DNA of 64,000 nucleotides. It comes from Phaeobacter sp. HF9A (GTDB taxonomy: Bacteria; Pseudomonadota; Alphaproteobacteria; Rhodobacterales; Rhodobacteraceae). The stretch is from NCBI RefSeq assembly GCF_011806385.1, contig NZ_JAATOX010000004.1:1-64000 (forward strand), in the 5' to 3' direction. The notes below the pieces were generated by a model, which searched no databases, had not been told where the DNA came from, and saw only the letters and a program-made list of their open reading frames with translations. Shown piece by piece: positions 32,428 to 40,547 of this stretch. How positions within the stretch are numbered: the stretch's first letter is position 1; the number at the start of each line of letters is the position of its first letter. The position numbers were made by a program, and so were the translations under genes.

Positions 32428-33960
32428 TCAGCTATGGATGATTGACCTGATTATATTGGTCATCTTGTTGAGAACATTGCTGCCCAGTTGGTATTGACGG
32501 TTTTTTGTCTCGCCCAGCTCGGTCACTTCGGCCATCCGCACTTCGCTATCCTGTCCGATGAGAGTGGTCATTTCGCCGATATTGGTGGCAAAGGCATTCC
32601 AGTCCTCTTTACTGTGGGGGACAAGCGTGCTGCCATCAGAGGAAATCAGCGGCAGCGTCGGGCGGTTCAGCCCCTGTTCCGCCTCGGAGGGATGCATCGT
32701 ATTCGTGTCCGCGTTGACGGCGCCGGTGTCGAACATCGCGAGGATCAGCGCATTGCCGGCGGCCAGATCTTCGAGCTCGGCCAGGGTCGAGACACCACCC
32801 AGCCCGACCTCTGCCGCAGCGCCAGCCTCCGAAAAGGCGTTGAGCGTGTCATTGAGCAACTCTTGCAGCCGCGCGTAGTCTTCCAGCAGCTTGTTGTTCT
32901 GGTTCAGCTCTTCCGTCTTGGCGTCGGCTTTTGCCTCGCTCGCATAGGTCGCGAAGGTCTGGAACAGAAAAATCAGCCCGGGCGCATCCACGTCTCGGCC
33001 GTTATACTCCCCCGACGACGACAGGTCTCGGGACTGAACCTGCGTGTCATAGATCCGCGTCTCGATGGTGAGGAACAGCTCCGCCGCCGCCGCGACTGCG
33101 GCACCGCCATCGGTGGAATTGGCAAAGGAATTGACCGTGCCAGCCACCTCGGGCGTCATGGTCTTGTAGCGTTCAAGCCGGGTGAACCGCTCCAGGATGT
33201 CGGCGACGGCCAGGTTGATCTTGTCGATGTCGAAAATCGCCATGCCATCCAGGCGGTCAGAAAGCAGTTCGAGCTGTTCGGTGAACAGATAGTGATACAG
33301 ATCGCCACGGCTGGACGGATCGGCCAGAAACGTGGCACGCGCACCGGGGGTGTAGGTGCTGGTTGCCGCGATCTGCGACGCCGCCGACTGGATGACGGTC
33401 TTGATCTCCGTGCGCAGCTGATCCGATGTCCCGTCTGCCGTGGCGGGGGCAAGGTTGAACGTATCCGCGACGATCGCGCGAAACTCGGCCATTCCCGCCA
33501 ATGCCTTTTGGTCGTCCAACGACAGCGTCGCGATCCGCTCTGGTGTCAGCGTATTGAGCGTGATCACCGACGCGCCATCCTGTGACAACACCACCGTGAG
33601 AGCCTGCGCCGCCGGGCTGCCACCGGCAAAGCTGCCGGACACCACGGTCAACCCGTCCACCGTGCGTTCCGTACCGTATTGCTTCAACCAGGCGAGTTGA
33701 TGGCCGGTGTGCCAATTTAGAAAACTCTCGGCCGTGGGGGACGCGAAATCATCGGGCTGACCGGCAAGCACGTTGGTCTCGCCGTCAAAGACCGGGTAGA
33801 GCTGCGCCGCATCGGACGCGAGTTGCGCGGCCAGCGTGCCATTGCTGAGCGCATCCGCAAGATAGCTGTGCGGCGCATCGAATGTATCGCCCAGGGTTTC
33901 GTCAAGAACAGGGTCATAGGCGCCGCTGTTCTGTGTGGTCCAGAATGTATCGATCGCCAT
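32428..33960 (-). CDS. Large T3SS-secreted candidate, paralogue 1 (tip/translocator-like?)
   Basis: A 510-residue soluble protein without Sec signal, rich in Ala, Thr and Asp. Residues 326-372 (D-A-P-G-L-I, then S-E-A-x-A-D-A-x-T-E-E and N-K-L-L-E-D-Y-A-R-L-Q-E-L-L-N) and the last 55 residues, ending L-N-K-M-T-N-I-I-R-S-I, match the neighbour at 33963-35828. Both share Y-P-x-x-D-G-x-T in the N-terminal part. A coiled-coil-like helix plus a C-terminal amphipathic helix is the plan of needle-tip proteins (IpaD/SipD/EspA), but the size is larger. It could also be an effector. A CesT-type chaperone gene follows. Confidence 0.55.
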   Translation of the reverse strand: MAIDTFWTTQNSGAYDPVLDETLGDTFDAPHSYLADALSNGTLAAQLASDAAQLYPVFDGETNVLAGQPDDFASPTAESFLNWHTGHQLAWLKQYGTERTVDGLTVVSGSFAGGSPAAQALTVVLSQDGASVITLNTLTPERIATLSLDDQKALAGMAEFRAIVADTFNLAPATADGTSDQLRTEIKTVIQSAASQIAATSTYTPGARATFLADPSSRGDLYHYLFTEQLELLSDRLDGMAIFDIDKINLAVADILERFTRLERYKTMTPEVAGTVNSFANSTDGGAAVAAAAELFLTIETRIYDTQVQSRDLSSSGEYNGRDVDAPGLIFLFQTFATYASEAKADAKTEELNQNNKLLEDYARLQELLNDTLNAFSEAGAAAEVGLGGVSTLAELEDLAAGNALILAMFDTGAVNADTNTMHPSEAEQGLNRPTLPLISSDGSTLVPHSKEDWNAFATNIGEMTTLIGQDSEVRMAEVTELGETKNRQYQLGSNVLNKMTNIIRSIIHS

Positions 33961-33962
33961 TG

Positions 33963-35828
33963 TTAAATCTGCCCGATGGACATGAGAATATCATTCATCT
34001 TCTCAAGCGCGTTGTTGCCCAGCTCGAAATGCCGGTTCTTCTGTTTCGTCGAGGTGTCGATATCGTTCTGCTTGATCTGGCTGTTCTGGTTGAGGATCGT
34101 CACGGCCTCGGACAGCGAGGTGGAGAAACTCTCCCACTCGCTCTTGGTCATCAGGGCCAGGGACCCGTCACCCGTGTTTTTCGTCCAGTCCAGAATGTCG
34201 ATGGCAGGCCGATCAACACCATAGAGCTTTTCAAGCGGATGCGAATTGTCCGCACTCGACAGCATGCCCGGTTCGATGAACATCGACAGCACCGACATTT
34301 GCTCCTGGTCAAATTCCACGCCGTCCCATTTGGGGGTGTAGGCCGCATTGTCCTTGGGCAGCCCGTCAACATAGGTCTTGATGGGGCTCGTCCCATCAAA
34401 AAGCAGCGCGATGCTGTATTTCGGCACATTCGTCTCTGCTGCAATCCGCGTTTTGTCCGTCCCGCTGTAGCCGCCAGGGTCTTCGCCATAGAGGACGACG
34501 TATTCGCCAAAACTGCCGTCATCTGCTGCCTCATAGAGCTGGAACGTGGAGCCGTGACCAACCCCGGCGTGCAGGTCGATGTCGTCAATGACTTGGCGCG
34601 TATCAATGTGGGTGGTACCATCGGTCTTGGTGTAGCTGCCCACATCCATGAACCGTCGCCGTTCATCGACCTTGCCCGGATCATAGAGGCTGAGTTGCGT
34701 ATTCACCAGCTGCTGCATAACCGCATAGTCCTGCAACAGCTTGTGCAGCTGACGGATTTCCTCGGTGCTGGCGTCGGCGATTGCCTCGGAGCCAACCTCA
34801 TAGAGCAGCTGGAACCGCATAATCAGGCTGGGGACATCGACGGTCGTATCCACGAAGCCCGAATTGGAGATCGCGTTGCGGCGCGTTTCCGACGTCAGGA
34901 TCGCACGTTCGGCGCGCATATACTCCTCATAGCCGCGCAGAATGGTGGCGCCGAAATCGGAACTGCTTGAATTGATGACCAGATCCGAGGAGCCCTCGGA
35001 GGAAAAGCTGTCGCCGAAGCCGTCAACGTTGGCTATGACGCGCATATACATAAGTGTGCGGGTCGGGTCTTCGGTCTCAAAGAAGGTATTGGCGCGCACG
35101 AAGCGGTCCGCGATACTGGAAAGGGCACTGAGCACCGTATCCTCGGCGATGACACCGGTGCCAAGCGTGACGTCGCCGCTGCCGTTGTAGGTGCCGCCCA
35201 TCGCCTCCACGATCAGTCTGATCTGTCCCAGAAAGACGTCTTTGTCCTCGGTGGGCATGCTGACGGAGCTGCTGGAAATAGTGTCGATCACCTCGTTGAT
35301 GCGCGCCTGGACCGCTGTCAGATCCGACGTCAGCCCGAGCTCCGCCAACCGCCCCAGAGCAGCAAGGTCGCTTGCAAATCTGCTCTGGTCATAGGCGGAC
35401 AAGGCGCTGAATTCCGCCAGGGCCATGCTCATCAGGTTGATGGGTCTGTTGTCATCGGTCAGCACGTAATAGGCGACCGTTTCCCCGCCCAGGGCGATGG
35501 TGACGCTATTGGTCGATTGGGTGGCGATGTATTCCGCCTGATAGGCCGAATGCCATGATCCAAAATCGTCGGGGGCATACCCGTCTGCCGATGTGTCGGA
35601 CTGCCAGCTTGCGGGCCGCATCTCGACCGGCAGCGTGCTGGTTATGCCATCATACCGGGGGTAGACCGCCTTGGCCCCGTCTGAATACTGCTGCGGCACC
35701 GCCCCGGCAGAGCCGCCCGGCATGGTATAGGGACGCCCCCCGCTGCCCGTGCTCGCCCCGGACGTCCCCTCGCCGAATTCGAGAGACTCCCAAAAACTGC
35801 TGTAGCCCAGTTCAGTCACATCAACCAT
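33963..35828 (-). CDS. Large T3SS-secreted candidate, paralogue 2 (tip/translocator-like?)
   Basis: A 621-residue protein, the larger paralogue of the gene at 32428-33960 and two bases upstream of it. The N-terminus (residues 1-45) is Gly/Ser-rich and flexible. Residues 332-380 hold D-V-P-S-L-I-M-R-F-Q and L-H-K-L-L-Q-D-Y-A-V-M-Q-Q-L-V-N, matching the paralogue. Residues about 390-500 are an insertion lacking from it. The C-terminal K-N-R-H-F-E-L-G-N-N-A-L-E-K-M is also shared. No catalytic motif is seen. Possible roles: distal needle-tip subunit, adhesin-like translocator or effector. Confidence applies to the gene, much less to function. Confidence 0.55.
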   Translation of the reverse strand: MVDVTELGYSSFWESLEFGEGTSGASTGSGGRPYTMPGGSAGAVPQQYSDGAKAVYPRYDGITSTLPVEMRPASWQSDTSADGYAPDDFGSWHSAYQAEYIATQSTNSVTIALGGETVAYYVLTDDNRPINLMSMALAEFSALSAYDQSRFASDLAALGRLAELGLTSDLTAVQARINEVIDTISSSSVSMPTEDKDVFLGQIRLIVEAMGGTYNGSGDVTLGTGVIAEDTVLSALSSIADRFVRANTFFETEDPTRTLMYMRVIANVDGFGDSFSSEGSSDLVINSSSSDFGATILRGYEEYMRAERAILTSETRRNAISNSGFVDTTVDVPSLIMRFQLLYEVGSEAIADASTEEIRQLHKLLQDYAVMQQLVNTQLSLYDPGKVDERRRFMDVGSYTKTDGTTHIDTRQVIDDIDLHAGVGHGSTFQLYEAADDGSFGEYVVLYGEDPGGYSGTDKTRIAAETNVPKYSIALLFDGTSPIKTYVDGLPKDNAAYTPKWDGVEFDQEQMSVLSMFIEPGMLSSADNSHPLEKLYGVDRPAIDILDWTKNTGDGSLALMTKSEWESFSTSLSEAVTILNQNSQIKQNDIDTSTKQKNRHFELGNNALEKMNDILMSIGQI

Positions 35829-35855
35829 GATCTGCCTTCTCTTGTCTTGCCCGCC

Positions 35856-36266
35856 TCAAAGTCGAAGTCGCCCCGGGGGGATGAAACTTTCCGCGCTGGC
35901 GGAGCGGGTACCCAGTTCGAAATCATCGCCGGACGGGCCGGAGGCGGCAGCACGCCGCGCCTCGCCACCGCCAGAGCGCCCCTGAGCGATCGGCCGCGAG
36001 GGGGGCGGGGGCGGCAGCCCCTTTCGGTGAGCATCAAGCGCGGCCTCGAAATCGCGCTTTCGGGTCAGGTAATCGGCAAGCTGATCCGTCGCCTTATCCA
36101 GCGCCTCCATGTCCTGGGCCTGCAATATCATGCGAAGCCTGGCTTCCGCCTCGGCGTCGCCCTTCACAAAGGGCGCACTGGCCAGGAGATCGAGCTGGGC
36201 GCCAATCTGGCGCAGCAGCGTGGCCCAGTCTTGTTGGCGATAGGAATTGCGGCGATCAGACGGCAA
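35856..36266 (-). CDS. Small T3SS-linked protein with proline-rich, disordered C-terminus
   Basis: A 136-residue protein beginning at a TTG that overlaps the stop of the upstream gene (TTGCCGTCTGA). The first 90 residues look helical (W-A-T-L-L-R-Q-I-G-A-Q-L-D-L-L; A-L-D-K-A-T-D-Q-L-A-D-Y-L), like a small chaperone or secreted accessory protein. Residues about 92-136 contain P-P-P-P-P and G/S/R-rich sequence. I do not recognise the family. The start codon is uncertain because the frame is open farther upstream, but that part lies inside the preceding gene. Confidence 0.5.
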   Translation of the reverse strand: MPSDRRNSYRQQDWATLLRQIGAQLDLLASAPFVKGDAEAEARLRMILQAQDMEALDKATDQLADYLTRKRDFEAALDAHRKGLPPPPPSRPIAQGRSGGGEARRAAASGPSGDDFELGTRSASAESFIPPGRLRL

Positions 36267-37002
36267 GGCGCACCCGCCCGTCTTCTTGTGACGATGGCCC
36301 CATCGCGCCGGCATTCTGCGGCACGGCGGTTGCAAGCACCTGCTCCAGGCTGGAGGCCACGACCCCGAGCGCCAGAGCAAAAGCCGAGCTGCGCTGCGCG
36401 ACCTCGACCGGATCGCCCTCGTTTTCCGGCATGCCGGCCGCGATCTGGTCAGGACTGACAATGTCCCGGCTCATCTGCCGGTCAAAGAAATTCTGCTCGG
36501 TCTTTACGGATTGCCCGATGGCATTCTCGATCCCCTGCTCTGTCTTGCTGTTGGTGGAGGTGACCGCACCGGAATTCTGCGCGGTGTCAGAGATCATGCC
36601 AAAGACCGCATTGACCAGATACACGACAAAGCTGACCAGCTTGGCAAGCAGGTCGTCTTCTTCGATGGAGGGGGACATTGCGTTCAAATCTGCCGCCCCC
36701 TGCCCCATCAGTCCGATATCGCTGGCTTTTTTCGACAGATCCGCCGCTGCGCTCAGATCGCCGGTCTGGCTGCGGGTGGCGTCCAGCTCGCCGGCGACCT
36801 GAGCAAAGATCAGCTCCAGGTCCTGCACGTTTCGCGGCTGCGACAGGCCAAGCGCGGCCGCAGTGCCGGAGACATTGACGCCGAAATCAAAGGCCGGAAC
36901 CTGCTGCGCCGCGCTGGACGGCGCCGCGGCATCGGTGGCCGACGTGGACAGCGGCGACGCCGACGTGGCCGCCGCCGCAATGGATGTGAGTGACGTGGTC
37001 AT
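36256..37002 (-). CDS. Putative T3SS-secreted protein with one hydrophobic segment
   Basis: A 248-residue protein. The first 40 residues are Ala/Ser/Thr-rich with no Sec leader, typical of T3SS secretion signals. A single hydrophobic helix is near residues 125-145 (L-V-S-F-V-V-Y-L-V-N-A-V-F-G-M-I). Asn/Thr/Gln-rich sequence and a second mildly hydrophobic helix (A-F-A-L-A-L-G-V-V-A) follow. This resembles a small translocator but I cannot assign one; the SctB and SctE candidates are at 54-56 kb. The ATG follows GAGGGGAAGG. It is the first gene of the run that ends with sctU. Confidence 0.55.
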   Translation of the reverse strand: MTTSLTSIAAAATSASPLSTSATDAAAPSSAAQQVPAFDFGVNVSGTAAALGLSQPRNVQDLELIFAQVAGELDATRSQTGDLSAAADLSKKASDIGLMGQGAADLNAMSPSIEEDDLLAKLVSFVVYLVNAVFGMISDTAQNSGAVTSTNSKTEQGIENAIGQSVKTEQNFFDRQMSRDIVSPDQIAAGMPENEGDPVEVAQRSSAFALALGVVASSLEQVLATAVPQNAGAMGPSSQEDGRVRLAV

Positions 37003-37050
37003 CGCCTTCCCCTCATTGATCTGCGCCAAGTGTAGGGAAGAACGCGGGCG

Positions 37051-37074
37051 GGCCGTGTAACAAACAACACGGCC
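37051..37074. other. Hairpin between the araC-type gene and the secreted-protein run
   Basis: GGCCGTGT-AACAAACA-ACACGGCC has perfect 8-bp arms. It lies 27 bp after the AraC-type stop (minus strand) and 48 bp before the start of the next minus-strand gene. It may be a terminator without a T tract, or an operator at the head of the effector run; the two readings cannot be separated by eye. Confidence 0.45.
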
Positions 37075-37101
37075 AGAGCCGTCGGGAGGGGATCGCTGCG
37101 C

Positions 37102-38040
37102 CTAGTAGCCCTGAACCCGCTTGCGGGTGCTGCTTGGGGCCTCGCCGAATTGATTGCGATAGGCGCGGGTAAAGTTGCCGATCTGCGAATACCCGCTGGC
37201 AAAGGCAACCTGTTTGACGTGCACATCCTGGGTTTCAAGCATGCGCCGCGCCTCGCTCAGGCGAAGATTGCGCTGAAAGGCCGACATGGAAATCCCGTAT
37301 TCCACCTGAAAAAGATGGCGCAGAAAAGAGGGCGTGCCCGCTGCGGCATACTGCGACAGCAGCTCGCCGAGACCAAGTGTCGGCACCGCCTCGATGCGTC
37401 TTTTGATCTTTGCAAGGATGTCCCTGTGGCGATCTGTCACCGGGGAGATGTCCGTTTCGGCTTCGGCGCTGTCCTTGCCATAGATCGCAAGCGCCTCGAC
37501 CAGAAACCGCTTGGCGATAAGATCGGACCGCAGCGCCTCCAGCTCACCTTCCATCTGGCAGTTGTAGAGTTCGTTGGCGACGACTTTGAGCGGCTCTGTG
37601 GTGCGCAGCGGAATGCCCACATCGACGGGTTTCTCCCGTTGGAACAGCTCGCCGATCCCGGCAGACAGATCGGTTTTGACGCGCTCCCTGAAGTAATCGC
37701 AATGCATCGAGATGCAGACATGGCGCAGCACCTGCCCGGCGCCGATTTTCAGGTGGAACCCCGGCGAATCCGCACGGATCAGCATCGCCGTACCGGCGCG
37801 CCAATTGTAGGTGGCGCCGGTCCCCAGGCAGATCTGCGCATCCCCCGCGATAAAATACTGCGCCGACAGCTGGCAGACATTTGTATCACTGCTGAAATTG
37901 ATCTGGGTATCGCGGTCCGTCTTGATCGAAGACGTGACAAAAGACATGCCACCCTCGCGGTAATAGAACTTCATCTGACCCGATTGGTCGGGCAGGCGCA
38001 GTTCACCCGGACTTCCCGTTTCCCAGCATAATTCATGCAT
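37102..38040 (-). CDS. AraC-family regulator, probable T3SS activator
   Basis: A 312-residue regulator. Residues 1-200 form a sensor or dimerisation part with two cysteines near residues 59 and 120. Residues about 215-312 are the AraC DNA-binding domain: G-L-G-E-L-L-S-Q-Y-A-A-A-G-T-P-S-F-L-R-H-L-F in the first unit and V-K-Q-V-A-F-A-S-G-Y-S-Q-I-G-N-F-T-R-A-Y-R in the second. The ATG at 38040 has GGAG upstream; the frame extends farther without a ribosome site. Its place beside the effector run and needle genes parallels ExsA/LcrF/InvF, AraC-type activators of other T3SSs. That link is inferred from location. Confidence 0.85.
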   Translation of the reverse strand: MHELCWETGSPGELRLPDQSGQMKFYYREGGMSFVTSSIKTDRDTQINFSSDTNVCQLSAQYFIAGDAQICLGTGATYNWRAGTAMLIRADSPGFHLKIGAGQVLRHVCISMHCDYFRERVKTDLSAGIGELFQREKPVDVGIPLRTTEPLKVVANELYNCQMEGELEALRSDLIAKRFLVEALAIYGKDSAEAETDISPVTDRHRDILAKIKRRIEAVPTLGLGELLSQYAAAGTPSFLRHLFQVEYGISMSAFQRNLRLSEARRMLETQDVHVKQVAFASGYSQIGNFTRAYRNQFGEAPSSTRKRVQGY

Positions 38041-38718
38041 CAATACACTCCGCGATTGTGTCTCATGATTTCTGGCGAGACGATCCGGTTCCGTTCTGTC
38101 ACAGACTGAACGACCCCAGTGTAACACCTGACACGCTGAACGACTTGGACCTTCGGCTTCTGGATTATATTCGTATTTGATTTCAGAACAATAACTTGAA
38201 ATCATCGGGCCAGGCGCGCGCCGGGAATACCCAGCCCCCGCTGACCCACCCAGCCTTGCGAAGAACCGCCGTTTCCAGGCTTTGTCAGACAGTCATGGAC
38301 CATCGGTAGCTCGAAACTTGCGGTAACTTAACGCCGCCCGGTCGGGAAAACCATTGCAAAATGCAACCAGAGCGCAACGTTACAATTGATTGTGATAGAA
38401 CGGAGCCCCGCTGATCGCTCTGCACAGAGTCTGCCGTTTTTGCCAGCTGGGTGAGCGCTGGCGGGTCTGAATTCCCCGGACCAGGCAGGCTGACACAACA
38501 GCGACGCGGCAGCGCATATTCCCGACATGGCCGCGGCGATGATGCACGATCCTTAAGATGATAACTTCTTCTTCAAAATGATAAACCTTTGCGATGGAAA
38601 GTTCCTCAAACGCATGAATAACCTAGGAAATCCATAGTGCACTGAAGACCTCCGCAGCACCTCCAGTGCGCGGACATCTTATCATGCCCCCGAAATGCAT
38701 TTTCAGAGAGTCGACTGC
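38041..38718. promoter_or_regulatory. 678-bp regulatory gap between the AraC and Crp genes
   Basis: No gene is seen. At 38119-38134 the sequence GTGTAACACCTGACAC, about 80 bp upstream of the araC start, is a degenerate version of the GTGTC-N4-GACAC palindrome found at other T3SS promoters. At 38558-38564 and 38578-38584 the heptamer ATGATAA is repeated directly with exactly 20-bp spacing, about 140 bp upstream of the crp-type start. That spacing of two helical turns suits an AraC-type monomer pair. Confidence 0.45.
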
Positions 38719-39417
38719 ATGAAACCCGGCATACAGACAGCGCTCGACCAGGCCTTGAACGTAGGCCCGGCGGCGGCTGCGCAACTTGAGCGTTTCTGCG
38801 AGTTGGTTCAGTATCCGGCAGGTTCGGTGATCTACTTTCAGGAAGATCCCACCACGCATTTTCACATTCTGATATCGGGCTATGTGCGGCTGACCTACAT
38901 CAACGAAAACGGCATGGTGACGCTTCTCTCTGTTGTTCCCGCCGGGCAGAGCTTTGGCGAGGCGGGGGCCTTTGACGGCAGCCCGAACTGCGATACCTCC
39001 TTTACGATCGGGCCGGCCGAGGTGCTGCACTTGGATCTCAACGGGCTCAAGCATCTGGGCGAGCTGTCCCATGGCGTGCACTCCGCCATCGCCACTGTCA
39101 TCGCCAAACGATACCGCGATCACGTGCATCTGACACGTGCGCTCTATCTGCCCAACCTGTCCCTGCGCCTGGCACATGTGCTGTTGCAACTGGCCGCCAC
39201 CCTCGGCAACCGCATTCGCTACAAGGGCGAAATGCTTGAATGTCTTGGGCCGATCATCACCCAGCAGGATCTTGGCTCGATGGCGCGCGGCACCCGGGAG
39301 AACGTGAACAAGACGCTGCGAAGCTGGGAGAAACAGGGCATCATCGCGCTTGAGGATCGTCACATCCTGCTCTGCGACAAGACGCGGCTTGAGAATATCG
39401 CCGCAAACGCCGACTAA
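38719..39417 (+). CDS. Crp/Fnr-family transcriptional regulator
   Basis: A 232-residue regulator with an N-terminal cyclic-nucleotide-binding fold (Y-P-A-G-S-V-I-Y-F-Q-E near residue 35; G-Q-S-F-G-E-A-G-A-F near residue 83), a long dimer helix and a winged helix ending in I-T-Q-Q-D-L-G-S-M-A-R-G-T-R-E-N-V-N-K. The recognition helix R-E-x-V-x-K resembles Crp (R-E-T-V-G-R) more than Fnr. No Fnr-type iron-sulfur cysteine cluster is present. The ATG at 38719 is chosen with AGAG upstream; ATG 38695 is an alternative. It stands directly before the needle genes and is a likely regulator of this T3SS. Confidence 0.88.
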   Translation: MKPGIQTALDQALNVGPAAAAQLERFCELVQYPAGSVIYFQEDPTTHFHILISGYVRLTYINENGMVTLLSVVPAGQSFGEAGAFDGSPNCDTSFTIGPAEVLHLDLNGLKHLGELSHGVHSAIATVIAKRYRDHVHLTRALYLPNLSLRLAHVLLQLAATLGNRIRYKGEMLECLGPIITQQDLGSMARGTRENVNKTLRSWEKQGIIALEDRHILLCDKTRLENIAANAD

Positions 39418-39431
39418 GCGCGCCCAGTCCG

Positions 39432-39445
39432 GTGTCATTTGACAC
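39432..39445. promoter_or_regulatory. Palindrome GTGTC-ATTT-GACAC upstream of the needle genes
   Basis: A perfect 5-4-5 inverted repeat lies 14 bp after the crp-type stop and about 100 bp before the yscE-like start. A second perfect copy with the same layout is in the sctW/sctT divergent gap (58395-58408). A 14-bp 5-4-5 architecture is that of Fnr/Crp-family operators. Confidence 0.55.
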
Positions 39446-39548
39446 AGCCACCCGGGCGCTGAGCGGGCAAGGTAGAAACGGAATTCATGTTGCCCCAGAA
39501 AGAAGAGGTCCGCTGGTGTTCGGGTTTTCGCAATTGGAAGAAAGGCTG

Positions 39549-39740
39549 ATGTCAGAGACCGCATCCGACGTGATGCGCGACTGCCTGTCCCGCCTTGAAA
39601 CGCTGAAAGCGCAAACCGCAAAAGCCAGCGATGCCGGTCTTGCACCGCAAGACCACGAAACGGCGCAACGCATTCTCACGGCCATTGGGGCCTGCAAACA
39701 CATTCTTGCCTCGCAAGGTTTCAAGGAGACACAGAAATGA
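39549..39740 (+). CDS. YscE-like needle co-chaperone
   Basis: A 63-residue, probably two-helix protein: helix one C-L-S-R-L-E-T-L-K-A-Q-T, turn near G-L-A-P-Q, helix two A-Q-R-I-L-T-A-I-G-A-C-K-H-I-L. In Ysc systems YscE and YscG clasp the needle subunit YscF in the cytosol to stop early polymerisation. The size, helical content and the order yscE-F-G support the call; sequence similarity of such small proteins is weak. The ATG follows AAAGG and its stop overlaps the sctF start as ATGA. Confidence 0.65.
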   Translation: MSETASDVMRDCLSRLETLKAQTAKASDAGLAPQDHETAQRILTAIGACKHILASQGFKETQK

Positions 39741-40054
39741 CCGTCGGGACAACCACAGATTCTTGGGGAATCGATTCAGCGAACTGGGGCACGGGGTCAT
39801 CCTCCACCGGCTATAACTACGTTGAGCGCGACGGGTTTGATCTGATCTGGCGCCAAGAGTATCTGCAAGCCCAGACCCAGGCAATCGAGAGCGATATCGC
39901 CGAGATCGAGCAGAACGCGAACCTTTCCGACACCGAAAAGATGTACGCGATGCAGATGGCAATGAACACCTGGTCCGCCGTGACCAACCTGCGCACGAAC
40001 ATGCTCAAGACCATCGCCGATACGCTCAAGACGATTGTTCGCAACGTCGCGTGA
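39737..40054 (+). CDS. sctF: T3SS needle subunit SctF (YscF-like)
   Basis: A 105-residue protein. The C-terminal 30 residues M-N-T-W-S-A-V-T-N-L then L-K-T-I-A-D-T-L-K-T-I-V match the YscF pattern N-x-W-S-x-x-x-N-(I/L) followed by a helix ending I-(V/L). A first helix with Q-A-I-E-S-D-I-A-E-I and an N-L-S-D-T turn complete the needle helical hairpin. The N-terminus is Gly/Ser/Thr-rich and somewhat longer than in YscF (about 85 residues). A terminator follows its stop, which would favour abundant sctF message. Confidence 0.82.
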   Translation: MTVGTTTDSWGIDSANWGTGSSSTGYNYVERDGFDLIWRQEYLQAQTQAIESDIAEIEQNANLSDTEKMYAMQMAMNTWSAVTNLRTNMLKTIADTLKTIVRNVA

Positions 40055-40094
40055 TGCGATTTGGTGATGTCGTGTCACAGCGACATCCCGTATT

Positions 40095-40121
40095 GGAACG
40101 GCCTGCGGGGCCGTTCCTTTT
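40095..40121 (+). terminator. Intrinsic terminator/attenuator between sctF and the yscG-like gene
   Basis: GGAACGGCC-TGCGG-GGCCGTTCC is a perfect 9-bp stem followed by TTTTG, 40 bp after the sctF stop and 30 bp before the yscG-like start. A weaker hairpin, GATGTCG-N8-CGACATC, lies just upstream at 40066-40087. Read-through would give less chaperone message than needle message. Confidence 0.85.
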
Positions 40122-40151
40122 GTTTCCGGGGACCACTTGCGAGACCATACC

Positions 40152-40547
40152 ATGCGTGATGCGCTCCTGCCGGCGGCGTCAGACCTCGGAGCACAAGAGG
40201 CCGATTTCCTGCTGATCGCGATTTTCGTGCGATTGCAGCATCAGCGCCCGGAGGAAGCCAAGGTGCTGATCGACGGCGCGCTCGCGGCCGGGCTGCGCAG
40301 CCCCGAGATCGCCTTTGCCTCTGCCGTCGTGGAAAACACCCTTGGCAACCATACCGCTGCGCTGGAGGCGGTGGCCCTCTGCGAGGAGGTCGAGCCGGCC
40401 AAGGTCAACCTTGGCGCCAAGACGCGCCGCCGGCTTCGGATGCGATCTTACATCAAGGCCCGCAGCCTCTATGCGCTGCATGGGGAGCTGGGCGAAGACG
40501 GCCGCGCGGCGCTTGATTTCTACATGCGGCAAAGCGGGCCGGCCTAG
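40152..40547 (+). CDS. YscG-like TPR needle chaperone
   Basis: A 131-residue helical-repeat protein: L-L-I-A-I-F-V-R-L-Q-H-Q-R-P-E-E-A-K-V-L and I-A-F-A-S-A-V-V-E-N-T-L-G-N-H-T-A-A-L are TPR-type helix pairs. YscG is a small TPR protein that cradles the needle subunit's C-terminal helix. Position right after sctF and yscE-like genes supports the role. The ATG at 40152 is preferred to a TTG five codons upstream. Its TAG lies inside an inverted repeat shared with the sctS stop. Confidence 0.65.
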   Translation: MRDALLPAASDLGAQEADFLLIAIFVRLQHQRPEEAKVLIDGALAAGLRSPEIAFASAVVENTLGNHTAALEAVALCEEVEPAKVNLGAKTRRRLRMRSYIKARSLYALHGELGEDGRAALDFYMRQSGPA

